NCBI GenBank assembly: GCA_023245765.1
Contig: JAHFJP010000001.1
Location: forward strand, 23,664 to 87,663
Length of the DNA: 64,000 nt
Direction of reading: 5' to 3'
DNA from: Candidatus Peribacteria bacterium
Lineage (GTDB): Bacteria; Patescibacteriota; Gracilibacteria; Peribacterales; Peribacteraceae
Made by a program: the position numbers and the translations under genes. Below, in pieces: positions 7,320 through 16,360 of this stretch (its first letter is position 1; each line of letters begins with the position of its first letter). The notes below the pieces were generated by a model that did not search any database, was not told where the DNA came from, and saw nothing but the letters and a program-made list of their open reading frames with translations.

Positions 7320-10300
7320 CTAGTGGTGCCCTCCCGAGGGTACCACCATGAGTTCTCTGCGAGCGACGTCGCGGGCTTCGACCGCTGCTTTCACGTTCTC
7401 CAAACTGACTTGCCCGCTGCTGCCGCCTTCATCGAAGAATCCGTTCGCGTAGTCCGGATTATCTGCACCACTCGACAGTTTGTAATCTTTTGTAAAGTCC
7501 ATGAGCACTTCCTTGAGCACGTGAAGATTCTGCGGGAGCACTTCTTTGAGCGCCTGGACGAACGCTGGTGTGCCGTCGAACAGCTTGCGTCCGACAGTTG
7601 CATCTTTCTTGTCGATCTTCTTGCCTGCTACCACATCTTTGTCGGTTGCAATGTAGTCGCCGAGCAATCTGATCGGTTGCTCCTTCTCGTAATAATCCTG
7701 TGGCTCCCCGTTCGGGCCTTCTCTGGTTTTCTTGCCGCCGTCTTTCATCTTGTTCTGGCTGAGGTAGGTCTGCCAGTGGGATGATTGCTCGATTTTGTCC
7801 TTCAATCTCGTGACGAGCTTGATGACGAACTTGTTCATGTTCTCGCGGTACTTGGCGATCGTGTGCACCCCATCGCTGGAAGGGGAGTGGCTTGCAAGCT
7901 GGCTCAAACTCAGGGTCGGACGCGTTTCCGTGTTGTACCCGCGTCGGGCGAGAATGTTATCGACGTCGACGTATGCACCGAGTGCATCGGCGAGAATGCT
8001 CGCGTCTTCGGGTGTAAAGCGCTCTTCGCCGTTTTCTTCCAGCTGCGCCAGACGGCCGAAGATCTTGAACTTGGAACTGTAGCCGCAGTAGAGGTTTTTG
8101 AGCCCTTCCGGCGACATCTTCTGGCGGCTTCCACTGATGACGTCGGCCATGCCGCGGACGGCGTTGAAGTCGAGTTGCGGGAGGAAGAGCGGCACGTCTT
8201 CGTGGTCGATCGTCTCGGAACTCGTCCGTGACGTGCCCTTGCTCAGACGTTCCTGGACGCCTTTGTTGCGGACGAGGTCGAGCTGGATCCAGAGCGTGGT
8301 CTTGGCGCCGGGCCGGAACGTGTCGACTCCATCTTTCGTTTCCCGCAGACGGTTGCGGAGGGCCTGCACTTCCGGCAGGGTGTTGTTCTTCTTGTAGAAG
8401 TAGTCGATGAAGGGGAACTGGTTGAGCACGCCGCCTTCCTCACCGGCGAGCGTGCGCAGGCGATCGATACTCAGGAGGCCGTCGGCGACGCCGCGGATGA
8501 GGTAGTAGAACTTCTGCTCCATGGTCATTTTACCGTTCTCAATGGCGTAGTGAATGATCTTTTCGAAGAGATGTGGCTTGATGTCCTCGGGCGGTGTGGT
8601 TCCGGTGTGGTGTTTTTCTTCGTACGTTTTCCATTCGTTCCAGAGGCGCAACTGCTTGTTGAGTTCGCCCTCCATGCCGCCGCGGAGGTTACTGAGCTGG
8701 TCGACCCACGGCGTGAAGTGCTCTTTGCCGCTCTTGGTCTGACTGTCGTTCTCGGAGCGCCAGTGGTAGTAGAGTTCTTTGTCGTTCCAGATGTAACTGA
8801 TGATTTTTCTCAGCCACGTATCGCGCAGCACATCACTGCGGAGGCACGGCCGTTCCGGCATGTTGTAGCCCGAAATCGCATTGAGCGTTGTCCATGTGCC
8901 GGTGTCGTTCCAGTCCATTTCGCCACGACTGCAGAGGAGAGCGATGATACCGCGAACGGCGTCTTTGTTCTTCGTGGAGTGCAAAAAATGCTGCAGCGTG
9001 TGGCTGTCCTCGTTCTTCATGCCGTCTTTCCATTTGTTGGCCGCCTCTTCCTCCGTGCCCGAGTAGCGCCGCTGATGGTACGCGTGGAGCCCCGTCAGGT
9101 ACTTGCCTGCGCCGGGAATCTGTTTGAGCAGACTGCTATCTTGTAATGGCTTGGTGATGGCGTAGCCGATGTCTTTGAGAACGGCATCCTGGCGGCGTTT
9201 GTAGATGTCCTTGATGTCTTCCCACGTGTCGTTCCACAGCCGCACGACGTCATTGATGCTCGCAAGCCGCACGCCGCCCGTGAGGGCTTCCCAGATGCCC
9301 ACATCGCGGGCCTGCTTGGTGGTATCGAGTCTCTGATTGTCGTAGTTGACCACCACTGTTTCGAGCTTCTCAGCATAGGCGATGAGCTTTTTGCAGCGCT
9401 CCTGTTGCTCGTGATCATCTTCCGGTGGTGTCTGAGGATCACGCCACTGAGACTTCTCGCGGAATATTTTTTCGAGTTCGTTGAATTCGTCTTCGCCGTC
9501 CTGGTACTTGTCCTTGAGTTCCACAAACAGATCCGGCGGAAAATCTGGCGGTTCGGTGTAGGCGTAGATGAACTGCTTCACATTGCGCAGCGCACGGTCG
9601 GTATCGTTGAGCATTTCGCGCATGTTGAAGATTTCTTTCTGCTTTGGTGCCGCATCGGCATCGACCGTCATGCGTCTGCGGGTCGCGCGGCGAATGGGTT
9701 GGTCCTGCACCCGTCCCACCCGGTTGAGCCGTCGTCTGAAATCTTTTTCGATCGGACCGCTCTTCATCGGTGCACGGGGCTTGCGTTCCATCAGATCGAA
9801 CAGTGACTGTTCTGCATCCGAGAATGGCCGAGCGATTCTGCCCGCTTTGTAATCGGCAAAGCGGATAAGCAGCTCTTCCATGAGTTCCTCCCGTTCGATG
9901 TTTGGTTCGAGGTGTTCTTCTCTGATCGCTTTGTACGAACCCCAGTCGAGAAGAGAAAGTGCCTGGTCAAACGTCTGTCCGCTTGGTGTCGATCGCGTGC
10001 TGAACTCGTCGAGGGTCCCCTGGATGAGCCTGGGGAACAGTCCGGTTCTTGTCCGGAGAATATCGAGAATGGCATGCGCACGCTCATGTTCGACTTCGGG
10101 TCCGTTGCGGTCGACGCCCGGACGAATGGCGATGATCGGTCGTGGCTGATGATTTGGGCGATACTCCGCGGGAACGTTTTCCGGCAGATCATTGACTTCC
10201 TGGATGTTGTTGCGGACGTCATTGAGCATTCGCACGCACTGTTCGATCTTCTCGACCTCTGTCCGCTCTGCGTAGAGCGACCGAAGTTTGCCGATCCCAC

Positions 10301-12494
10301 TCTTGTTCTTGTCCTGCACCGCGGCATCCATCCTCTGCTCGATTTCCCGCTGTCTGCCGAGGAAAAAGTATCCGAGGTTCAGGTACTCGCTGATGCTGTG
10401 GCGCAGCGGCGGGTAGAGGCCGTTGCGCTCCGTGCGCTTGGGATCACCGGTTGTATCCGTATTCGCGCGCTCGGGGATGAGAATGCCGATGGCGGTCCGC
10501 AGGCGCCCGCGCGTCTGCTCGCGAATGTTAATGATTGCACTGTCCGTATCCAGATCCTTCGTTTCTGCATCGATCTGTGCGTCGATGGTTTTTACGTGTG
10601 CGACGGCACGTTCGAGCCGCGACGGATCGCGGAGGTATTCGAGACATTGGGAGATCCGTGTTTGCGTGTGGATCGGGAACCGCGTGGGCGTGACGCACTT
10701 GTTCAGTTGCGCGCGCAGCTGCTGCGGAGATTCCCCACCTGCGTAATTGCGGAGTCGCGCAAAGTAGTCTTTGAAGTCCGCAATGAACGCGTTTTTCTCC
10801 CCCTCGGGAATCGGCAGCAGCGACCGAATCATCTCGAGGCGCTCCGTCCAGGATTTTTGCGGAGCGGGCAGATTCTCGATCTCCCGGATTTTTTTCGCCA
10901 TCTCATGCGCCCACGTCTCGGTGGCGATCTGTTCATCGCGCAGCGCGATGATGTCGGGTTCCGCCTCGAGCATTGTGCCGTCGCCCGCTTCGCGGTTGAG
11001 ATCGTTCTCGCGCCTGTTCCAGACGGCGATGTCTTCTTTCGCGGAGATCAGGAAGTCCTGTTCGTCGTCTTTTTTCCGGTCCGGTGCGGGTGGCAACGTG
11101 TAGAACGGCTTGCCTTGTTCGTCCGTGTGGGCCGCTTCTCTGCACTGTCGCAGCGCCTGGGTCTGGACTTGTCCGTAGTCGTCGAGCAGGGGAATGATGC
11201 TGAAGCCGTGTTTGCCCAGGAACCGGCTTTCCAGATCTTGCGCTGCATGTTCCTCCTGCCGTGCGCGGCTCGGCGTCCAAGCGGGATTCCCGGACCGCGT
11301 GCGCGTGAGAAGAATCACCTCAGCCTTCTCGATTGTCAGTGCGGGGTCGACTGCGAGCAGCAGCTTCTCCAGCCGCGCCTTGTGCATCTTGAGCACCTCT
11401 TTGGCTCGTTCCTGCAGTTGTGCGTCGAGGACCAAACGCAATGCAAAGCTTTCGCCCTGCAGACGCTCCATCACGGCGTCGGGCTTCTCCACATCCTGAG
11501 ACTCTTTCGATGTCTGACTGCCGCCGAAGTTCCTCGCCTTGCGAATCTGCTTACGGACGTTTCCCATCATTCCCCGTCTGGCGTCGATACGGATATTGAG
11601 CTTTTCGTCCTTCGTCAGTTTCAATTCTTCAAAGTTCCCAGTGTAGGACTGAGATCTGATCGCGTCCGCTCTGCGTTGCCGGAAGATCTCGTCGAAGTAT
11701 CGCTCAAAGAGCGTGTCGAGGTCCGAGCTCGCGACCGTTGTTTTTGCGGCGTCTTTTGCACGATCTTCGATCGCATCGGCAATCTTTTTTTCTAGGTCAT
11801 CCTTGAGTTGCTCTTTCGTGTTCGCGTCCAGATTCTGCCGCTCAATCATGATGAACTGGTCTTCCAGTTCCGGAATACTTGGATCGATCTTCAAGGTGGC
11901 TCTGATCTTTTCCTGCAGATTCGCATACTGCGCGGCGCGATTTTCCATTTCGTGCGCGCAACGCAGCGTGATGGACGGATTTGCGCTGAGTTGTTCCATC
12001 ACGAGTGGACGCAGACGCGTGTTGAGCTCATCACGCTTGTCCGCACCTGTCTTGTCGATCAGTTGATCGAAGTACGATTTCCGCTTTTTTGCGTTAATGA
12101 CTTCTCTCGTGAATGACGGATCAATGGCCGGCTCCTCCAGGGTGATGCCAACAGACCGTGCGATCTCTTCCAGGGTTCTGTGACTGATTTGATTATCAAT
12201 CACGAGGTATCCTGCAGTCAGCATCGACCTGTACGCGTCGAAGAGATTTTGAGATTCCAGATAGTCCATCCCACTGAGCTCCCGGAGAACCGAATGTTGG
12301 ACGGATTTGATGGCGGAACCAACGCTGGCCACCGTTTCCGAATCTTTCGGAGTGCCTGCTTTCTCCGCATCTTTATCGGAGTCCGGCGCCGAACCTGGTG
12401 GCGGTGTCGGATTCGCAAACCGCGCCTCCCGCCGCTCCCGGGTGGGAGAGTGGTGAGGGGCAAGGTGGCCGGTGAGGAACCGGTCCAACTGCAT
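7320..12494 (-). CDS. giant 1,724-aa protein of unknown function with an HExxH motif
   Basis: No family recognised. The protein is hydrophilic, largely helical and charged, without a signal peptide or membrane segment, so probably cytoplasmic. The N-terminal 60 residues are low-complexity, rich in Pro, Asp, Lys and Arg. Around residues 803-807 there is HERAH (context EVEHERAHAILDIL), fitting the HExxH zinc-protease motif. A Glu-rich helix EELMEELLIRF follows about 65 residues later and could supply a third ligand. Whether this is a real active site is inference. Its ATG shares one base with the stop of the upstream TM-protein gene (TAATG, 12496-12492), so the two are coupled. The C-terminus ends GGHH. 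Confidence 0.75.
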   Translation of the reverse strand: MQLDRFLTGHLAPHHSPTRERREARFANPTPPPGSAPDSDKDAEKAGTPKDSETVASVGSAIKSVQHSVLRELSGMDYLESQNLFDAYRSMLTAGYLVIDNQISHRTLEEIARSVGITLEEPAIDPSFTREVINAKKRKSYFDQLIDKTGADKRDELNTRLRPLVMEQLSANPSITLRCAHEMENRAAQYANLQEKIRATLKIDPSIPELEDQFIMIERQNLDANTKEQLKDDLEKKIADAIEDRAKDAAKTTVASSDLDTLFERYFDEIFRQRRADAIRSQSYTGNFEELKLTKDEKLNIRIDARRGMMGNVRKQIRKARNFGGSQTSKESQDVEKPDAVMERLQGESFALRLVLDAQLQERAKEVLKMHKARLEKLLLAVDPALTIEKAEVILLTRTRSGNPAWTPSRARQEEHAAQDLESRFLGKHGFSIIPLLDDYGQVQTQALRQCREAAHTDEQGKPFYTLPPAPDRKKDDEQDFLISAKEDIAVWNRRENDLNREAGDGTMLEAEPDIIALRDEQIATETWAHEMAKKIREIENLPAPQKSWTERLEMIRSLLPIPEGEKNAFIADFKDYFARLRNYAGGESPQQLRAQLNKCVTPTRFPIHTQTRISQCLEYLRDPSRLERAVAHVKTIDAQIDAETKDLDTDSAIINIREQTRGRLRTAIGILIPERANTDTTGDPKRTERNGLYPPLRHSISEYLNLGYFFLGRQREIEQRMDAAVQDKNKSGIGKLRSLYAERTEVEKIEQCVRMLNDVRNNIQEVNDLPENVPAEYRPNHQPRPIIAIRPGVDRNGPEVEHERAHAILDILRTRTGLFPRLIQGTLDEFSTRSTPSGQTFDQALSLLDWGSYKAIREEHLEPNIEREELMEELLIRFADYKAGRIARPFSDAEQSLFDLMERKPRAPMKSGPIEKDFRRRLNRVGRVQDQPIRRATRRRMTVDADAAPKQKEIFNMREMLNDTDRALRNVKQFIYAYTEPPDFPPDLFVELKDKYQDGEDEFNELEKIFREKSQWRDPQTPPEDDHEQQERCKKLIAYAEKLETVVVNYDNQRLDTTKQARDVGIWEALTGGVRLASINDVVRLWNDTWEDIKDIYKRRQDAVLKDIGYAITKPLQDSSLLKQIPGAGKYLTGLHAYHQRRYSGTEEEAANKWKDGMKNEDSHTLQHFLHSTKNKDAVRGIIALLCSRGEMDWNDTGTWTTLNAISGYNMPERPCLRSDVLRDTWLRKIISYIWNDKELYYHWRSENDSQTKSGKEHFTPWVDQLSNLRGGMEGELNKQLRLWNEWKTYEEKHHTGTTPPEDIKPHLFEKIIHYAIENGKMTMEQKFYYLIRGVADGLLSIDRLRTLAGEEGGVLNQFPFIDYFYKKNNTLPEVQALRNRLRETKDGVDTFRPGAKTTLWIQLDLVRNKGVQERLSKGTSRTSSETIDHEDVPLFLPQLDFNAVRGMADVISGSRQKMSPEGLKNLYCGYSSKFKIFGRLAQLEENGEERFTPEDASILADALGAYVDVDNILARRGYNTETRPTLSLSQLASHSPSSDGVHTIAKYRENMNKFVIKLVTRLKDKIEQSSHWQTYLSQNKMKDGGKKTREGPNGEPQDYYEKEQPIRLLGDYIATDKDVVAGKKIDKKDATVGRKLFDGTPAFVQALKEVLPQNLHVLKEVLMDFTKDYKLSSGADNPDYANGFFDEGGSSGQVSLENVKAAVEARDVARRELMVVPSGGHH

Positions 12495-13036
12495 TAGAGC
12501 TTACAGAGGCGGATAATGACGTCGAGGAAGTGTTCTTTTTGATCCGGCCGGAGGGGGATAAATTGGCTTAGGGTAGTGCGAATCAGGGTGGGGTCGATCT
12601 CGCCGGTCTGGATCCGGATATCACTCTGGAAGCGGGATTTTCGGATAATCTTGAGTTCCGTGAAGAGCGGCGTCTGCACCAGCCAGAAGTCTTTGCACTG
12701 GTCCCAGGGCGTGAACGAATCTTCAAATTGCACGCCGTCGATCTCGATCTGAATGCTCCGAAGCGGCGTCTTTTCGTTGCGGACCAGGAAGTACACACCG
12801 CCGAGCAGCAGCGACACGAGCGTCAGTGTCCATGCTCCACTGAGGATTCCGTAGGCCGCGACAATCAGCACGATTGCGCCGCCGGTCATGTACCAGCGCG
12901 GCGTGTGTTCGTGGTTAAAATGCGTCGCGGCGCTCCAGGCGAGGAGCACTTTTGGCACCCGCAGACCGGGTGTAGCGGTCGTCGAATTCTGCGCAGTATT
13001 CATGGCCGGAGGAGTGGTGGGTGTTTGTGTGTCCAA
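12494..13036 (-). CDS. two-TM membrane protein coupled to the giant protein
   Basis: 180 aa if started at TTG 13036; ATG 13003 would give 169 aa. A Thr/Pro-rich N-terminus precedes a helical hairpin of two membrane segments (MTGGAIVLIVAAYGIL, LTLVSLLLGGVYFLV). A cytoplasmic domain of about 100 residues rich in beta strands follows, PH-like in layout. A minus-strand TATAAT (13050-13045) lies 8 nt before the TTG. Overlap with the giant gene by TAATG suggests a membrane anchor or partner for it. No named family. Confidence 0.65.
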   Translation of the reverse strand: MDTQTPTTPPAMNTAQNSTTATPGLRVPKVLLAWSAATHFNHEHTPRWYMTGGAIVLIVAAYGILSGAWTLTLVSLLLGGVYFLVRNEKTPLRSIQIEIDGVQFEDSFTPWDQCKDFWLVQTPLFTELKIIRKSRFQSDIRIQTGEIDPTLIRTTLSQFIPLRPDQKEHFLDVIIRLCKL

Positions 13037-13091
13037 ATCCTTATATTATAGCGGAAAAGTCGTGTTTTTAGTACGGGCGGATTCTTGATTA

Positions 13092-13119
13092 TTGATAAAA
13101 GTATGGTTTTCTATATACT
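13092..13119 (+). promoter_or_regulatory. promoter of the GNAT gene
   Basis: TTGATA (13092-13097), a 16-nt spacer and TATACT (13114-13119); the ATG follows after 10 nt, leaving a leader of only about 3 nt. Confidence 0.6.
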
Positions 13120-13129
13120 ATAGAGAAAT

Positions 13130-13762
13130 ATGCATCAGGTAGATATTCTTGGCCCCGAGCAGACCAGACAGGAGTTCACGGATGACAGAGTCCGCTGCTT
13201 CGCGGAAACAATCATCGCGTACTACGAAAGGAAACAGGCGGAGGATCTCGCAGCGTCGCAATCACGGATAGAGCGGCATGCCGGTCGAATTCTGTCGGCA
13301 GCAACGCGACTCTTCAAAGGAAAAAAGAAGCGAGAGGGGGAAATTACAGAGATGCAGTCATTGCTGGCTGGTTCCCGTGATAATGGCCAGCTCTTCACTG
13401 CGAGGGTCGGAGAAAAAATTGTTGCTACGACCGGATACAGGCTCATCGGCAGCGATTCCAAAACACACAAGCCGGTGTGGGAAATCGTTCAGGTGTTTGT
13501 GTCCGATGAGCACCGTGGAAACAAACTGTCGTGGACGTTGATGGACGCCGCTGAGAATGCCATCAGAAAAGCTGATCCCATTGCAAATATCGTGATCGTA
13601 TCGGACCACAAAACCGTCCAAAATTGGGCGAAAGCCAGGCAATACGGAAACATTACTCTCAAGGACCACTGGGAGATCGAACATCCGTCGGAGACACTTC
13701 CGAATCAGAAGAAGGCTGAATTTCAGGGGAAGGCGAACACGCTACTGGCGTTCCGGAAGTGA
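13130..13762 (+). CDS. GNAT-family N-acetyltransferase-like protein
   Basis: 210 aa. Residues about 80-180 carry a GNAT core. A strand ending EIVQVFVSDEHRGNKLSWTLMDAAENAI matches motif A, with the acetyl-CoA pyrophosphate loop (R-G-N-K-L in place of the usual Q/R-x-x-G-x-G/A). The N-terminal 80 residues are helical and basic (KGKKKREGE). Substrate unknown. It is a single gene with its own near-leaderless promoter; the minus-strand gene ends at 13764, so the two genes converge with 1 nt between them. Confidence 0.6.
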   Translation: MHQVDILGPEQTRQEFTDDRVRCFAETIIAYYERKQAEDLAASQSRIERHAGRILSAATRLFKGKKKREGEITEMQSLLAGSRDNGQLFTARVGEKIVATTGYRLIGSDSKTHKPVWEIVQVFVSDEHRGNKLSWTLMDAAENAIRKADPIANIVIVSDHKTVQNWAKARQYGNITLKDHWEIEHPSETLPNQKKAEFQGKANTLLAFRK

Positions 13763-13763
13763 G

Positions 13764-14780
13764 TCATGTCATCGGAGAATTCTCGTCAGCAACCTGTCCG
13801 ATCTGGAACGCTGGCATTCTGCCGAGGTCCCGCGGCAGAGAGCGAATCCGCTCTGCATGGCGGAACAGAGAATGCTTTGCCGCTTCCAGACAACACTCAA
13901 AGACCACCGGGAATAATTCTGTTCCGGCGCAGCCCACATGAGGCTGGTGCAACTTGAGCGCAGGATCGCTCAGTCGATCCATGACGATTTCGCGGATGAG
14001 TGCGACGCTGTCTTCGCTCAGCAGCAGCGTGGATCCATCGAGCGCGAAATCTTCCGCATGGAAAGGCTGCCAGAAGAAGCGCACTTTCTGTTGCCCGTCA
14101 TTCTTTTCGTCATTTTCGGCATCCTGCGGCGTCCCGCGTCGAAGCACTCCATCGATCATGCGGAAGATTCCGTCGTGGGTCATAGCGGTTTCGAGCATTG
14201 TTGAGAGAACTGTTCTCGCGATCGTCAGATATTCCTCGGGCGTGGCATCCCGCCCGAACTCTGAATGGAATGCTTCCGGAATGACGTCGAAATATGAATA
14301 ACTCACTATCGCGACGTTCTCGATGCCGAAGTTGATGACTCCTTCGAGAATTCTCAATGCCTTCTCGTCATCATTCTCCCCCTCTGGGATAATGTTGGGA
14401 CGAATCGTGAGGATCCGATCTGCAAATTTCCGAAGTGCGGCGCGTGTTTGCTCTCCGACGGCATCCCGTGCAGCGGCAGCCCGGCGTACTGCACCTCTAT
14501 GGGCCTTCCGGACTTCGCTGAACGATGCGACGGTGATTCTCCGCAAGCAGTCGATGATGTCTCTGCGCGACGGCGCGTTGAGAATGACGGTATTCATGAG
14601 CTGTAGCGAGTGCTCTGGCACGCTGACGTCGTGTTCGCCGCAGAGCTTCACCAGAGCCTTTGCGTGCGGATGGAACCAGGTGATCGCCTTCGGCGTTTTG
14701 CCGTCATGTTTCTGCAGCCCTGGTACGTCTGCATGCAGCGCATCGATCCACTCTTTCGTCGGGATACCGCGTTTGGGCAT
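13764..14780 (-). CDS. hypothetical protein, 338 aa
   Basis: ATG 14780 (MPKRGIPTKEW) is chosen because the longer frame would run into the tRNA-Val gene. The protein is soluble and helix-rich, with an Arg/Ala-rich helix around residues 85-115. A later segment contains cysteines and histidines (HVGCAGTELFPVVFECC). No family recognised and no signal peptide. It is convergent with the GNAT gene, and no neighbour hints at its role. Confidence 0.6.
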   Translation of the reverse strand: MPKRGIPTKEWIDALHADVPGLQKHDGKTPKAITWFHPHAKALVKLCGEHDVSVPEHSLQLMNTVILNAPSRRDIIDCLRRITVASFSEVRKAHRGAVRRAAAARDAVGEQTRAALRKFADRILTIRPNIIPEGENDDEKALRILEGVINFGIENVAIVSYSYFDVIPEAFHSEFGRDATPEEYLTIARTVLSTMLETAMTHDGIFRMIDGVLRRGTPQDAENDEKNDGQQKVRFFWQPFHAEDFALDGSTLLLSEDSVALIREIVMDRLSDPALKLHQPHVGCAGTELFPVVFECCLEAAKHSLFRHAERIRSLPRDLGRMPAFQIGQVADENSPMT

Positions 14781-14843
14781 AGGAAATAGGATGAGGTGGA
14801 TTTCTGTGTGCGTCAAACTTCTGCTACGCTGCCCCGGCTCTTT

Positions 14844-14920
14844 GGGCAATTAGCTCAGCTGGTTAGAGCGCCACATTGACATTGTGGAGGTCACTGGTTC
14901 GAATCCAGTATTGCCCACCA
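14844..14920 (+). tRNA. tRNA-Val (GAC)
   Basis: Acceptor stem GGGCAAT/ATTGCCC (14844-14850 with 14910-14916). The anticodon stem CCACA/TGTGG encloses TTGACAT, anticodon GAC. The T loop is normal (GGTTCGAATCC). CCA is encoded at 14918-14920. A possible -10 TACGCT lies at 14825-14830. Confidence 0.95.
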
Positions 14921-14929
14921 GCTCAATTT

Positions 14930-15193
14930 TTATTCATAGTGCGTCCACATCCGGAGAACTTTGACGATGTGCTGTTTCTGCAAAACCTGATACACCAAGC
15001 GATGCTGAATGTTGATTCGGCGTGAATACGCTCCATACAAATCTCCTATCAGTTTTTCAAAAGGAGGGGGATTCTGAAAAGGATTTTCTTCAAGGATTGC
15101 CAAGAGTTCCTTCGCTTTTGCGGCAAGAGGGGTGCCTTTGAGTTTCTTCGCATCTTTCTGTGCCTGCTTCATATAGACCAGGCGATATCTCAC
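14930..15193 (-). CDS. yoeB: Txe/YoeB-type mRNA-interferase toxin
   Basis: 87 aa with the RelE fold. The C-terminal signature SRRINIQHRLVYQV, then VLRMWTHYE, is typical of Txe/YoeB toxins, with Arg, His and Tyr residues of the RNA-cleaving site. Such toxins bind the ribosomal A site and cut mRNA. The ATG overlaps the antitoxin stop by 4 nt (15190-15193), the usual antitoxin-first operon. Full length, so likely functional. Confidence 0.88.
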   Translation of the reverse strand: MRYRLVYMKQAQKDAKKLKGTPLAAKAKELLAILEENPFQNPPPFEKLIGDLYGAYSRRINIQHRLVYQVLQKQHIVKVLRMWTHYE

Positions 15194-15429
15194 AGGTCGA
15201 TATGGCGGGAACCACGGGAAGCCGGTTCTTTCATCCCGCTCCGGATGGAATCGCGCATGCCGGGAATGGAGAGCAGATAGAGCGTTTCCTCGACGGCGCG
15301 CCAGTCATCTTCGGAAATGAGGACGGCATTCCCTTGCTTGCCGGTGATCACGATCGGTTCATTTCCGTCCTGCACGTTGGCGATCAGACGATAGAGCGTT
15401 GCGCGGGCTTTGGTGGCGGTCACTGTCAT
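15190..15429 (-). CDS. yefM: YefM/Phd-family antitoxin
   Basis: 79 aa. The N-terminal Phd/YefM DNA-binding domain is visible: TKARATLYRLIANVQDG, then EPIVITGKQGNAVLISEDDWRAVEETLYLLS. The C-terminal tail should wrap the toxin. It should neutralise the downstream YoeB-type toxin and repress its own operon through the palindromes that overlap its start. The start ATG 15429 lies 8 nt after the -10 TACGAT. Confidence 0.88.
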   Translation of the reverse strand: MTVTATKARATLYRLIANVQDGNEPIVITGKQGNAVLISEDDWRAVEETLYLLSIPGMRDSIRSGMKEPASRGSRHIDL

Positions 15430-15457
15430 ATGTACATATCGTACGCTTTTGCGTACG
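15428..15457. promoter_or_regulatory. YefM operator: two adjacent palindromes
   Basis: A perfect 12-bp palindrome with a TGTACA core (15428-15439) abuts an inverted repeat CGTACGC-TTTT-GCGTACG (15440-15457). YefM of E. coli is known to bind paired palindromes with a TGTACA core, so this fits autorepression. The sites cover the -10 box and the start codon. Confidence 0.75.
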
Positions 15458-15466
15458 GTATTGCAA
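15438..15466 (-). promoter_or_regulatory. yefM-yoeB promoter
   Basis: On the minus strand, TTGCAA (15466-15461), a 17-nt spacer and TACGAT (15443-15438). Transcription would start about 1-2 nt before the antitoxin ATG. Confidence 0.65.
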
Positions 15467-15488
15467 CCTCTTTTTCTGCATCTTCAAA

Positions 15489-15512
15489 ACGTTCCACACC
15501 CCCATGGAACGT
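15489..15512. repeat. REP-like hairpin, copy 1 (GTTCCA...TGGAAC type)
   Basis: Arms ACGTTCCA/TGGAACGT flank a C-rich 8-nt loop. A closely related hairpin (GTTCCACG/CGTGGAAC) lies at 59038-59057, just upstream of the RAYT transposase gene. Confidence 0.55.
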
Positions 15513-15607
15513 CTTTTAGGCCTTCTGGAAGCCAAGATAGACGACAGTCAAAAAGAATCTTTTCACAGAGGTCTTCCGTGATTTCTTGAAGAGCACAGGA
15601 TGGTTTC

Positions 15608-16246
15608 ATGTTTCTCACTCTCCTAGATTTCCTCTTCCCGCGCCGGTCGCTGACCGGTGAAGGCAGCGCGTGGGTCACGGATGACGAGCTGCGGCAGTTG
15701 CAGTCACGCCCAGTGATTCTGGAGACGGCGCAGTTGCGCGCGCAAGGGCTGGAGTGTGTGGATCGGATTGTTGCTGTGGCGGATTATGATTCTGTGCCGA
15801 TGCTGCATCAGGCAGTTCATCTGTTGAAGTATAAGAAGGTGCGGGGGGTATCTGAGGTGTTGGGAGGTTTGCTTGTGAGAGCTTCAGGAGAAGGAACTCG
15901 TTGCCCCACTCTCTGCCCGGTCCCACTTCATTGGATCCGGAGATTTTCGCGCGGATTCAATCAAGCAGAACTTCTTGCAGGCGTCGTCGGCCGCGAGAGG
16001 GGATGGGAGGTGCAGAATCTTTTGAAGAGAACTCGCTGGACCGGCTCGCAGGTGGGGCGGCATCGGAGAGAACGATTGATCGGCGTCAAAGATGCGTTCG
16101 CGATCCGGTCACGAATGCACATTCCGGCGCGCGTGATTCTCGTCGATGATTTGTCGACGACCGGAGCGACGTTGAACGAGTGCGCGCGAGCGTTGAAAAA
16201 AGCCGGAGTGAAAAACGTCGAGGGATTAGTGCTTGCGCTCGGATAA
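15608..16246 (+). CDS. comF: ComF-family phosphoribosyltransferase-like protein
   Basis: 212 aa. ComF landmarks: LLKYKKVRGVSEVLG in the N-terminal half, CPVPLHWIRRFSRGFNQAELLA, and the phosphoribosyl-pyrophosphate loop VILVDDLSTTGATL near residue 178. The N-terminal zinc finger (two CxxC pairs) of many ComF proteins is absent. ComF supports DNA uptake in naturally competent bacteria, probably on the cytoplasmic side; its exact reaction is unknown. CAGGAT sits 6 nt before the ATG. It ends 114 nt before the rseP start. Confidence 0.85.
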   Translation: MFLTLLDFLFPRRSLTGEGSAWVTDDELRQLQSRPVILETAQLRAQGLECVDRIVAVADYDSVPMLHQAVHLLKYKKVRGVSEVLGGLLVRASGEGTRCPTLCPVPLHWIRRFSRGFNQAELLAGVVGRERGWEVQNLLKRTRWTGSQVGRHRRERLIGVKDAFAIRSRMHIPARVILVDDLSTTGATLNECARALKKAGVKNVEGLVLALG

Positions 16247-16360
16247 TCGTGAGCAGTTTTTGAGTTCATCGCATGGCAAAATTTTCCCTTCCAGAAGGCA
16301 AGACGAAGTGGTGTGGAAAACCTTTTTGTTTTCCACAGCAGCCCGTACCATCGGCTTCCA

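Noticed and set aside
9912-11795. 627-codon plus-strand frame inside the giant gene
   Set aside because: The sense frame is open for 1,724 codons and has a coupled start; the antisense product shows shadow-like composition.
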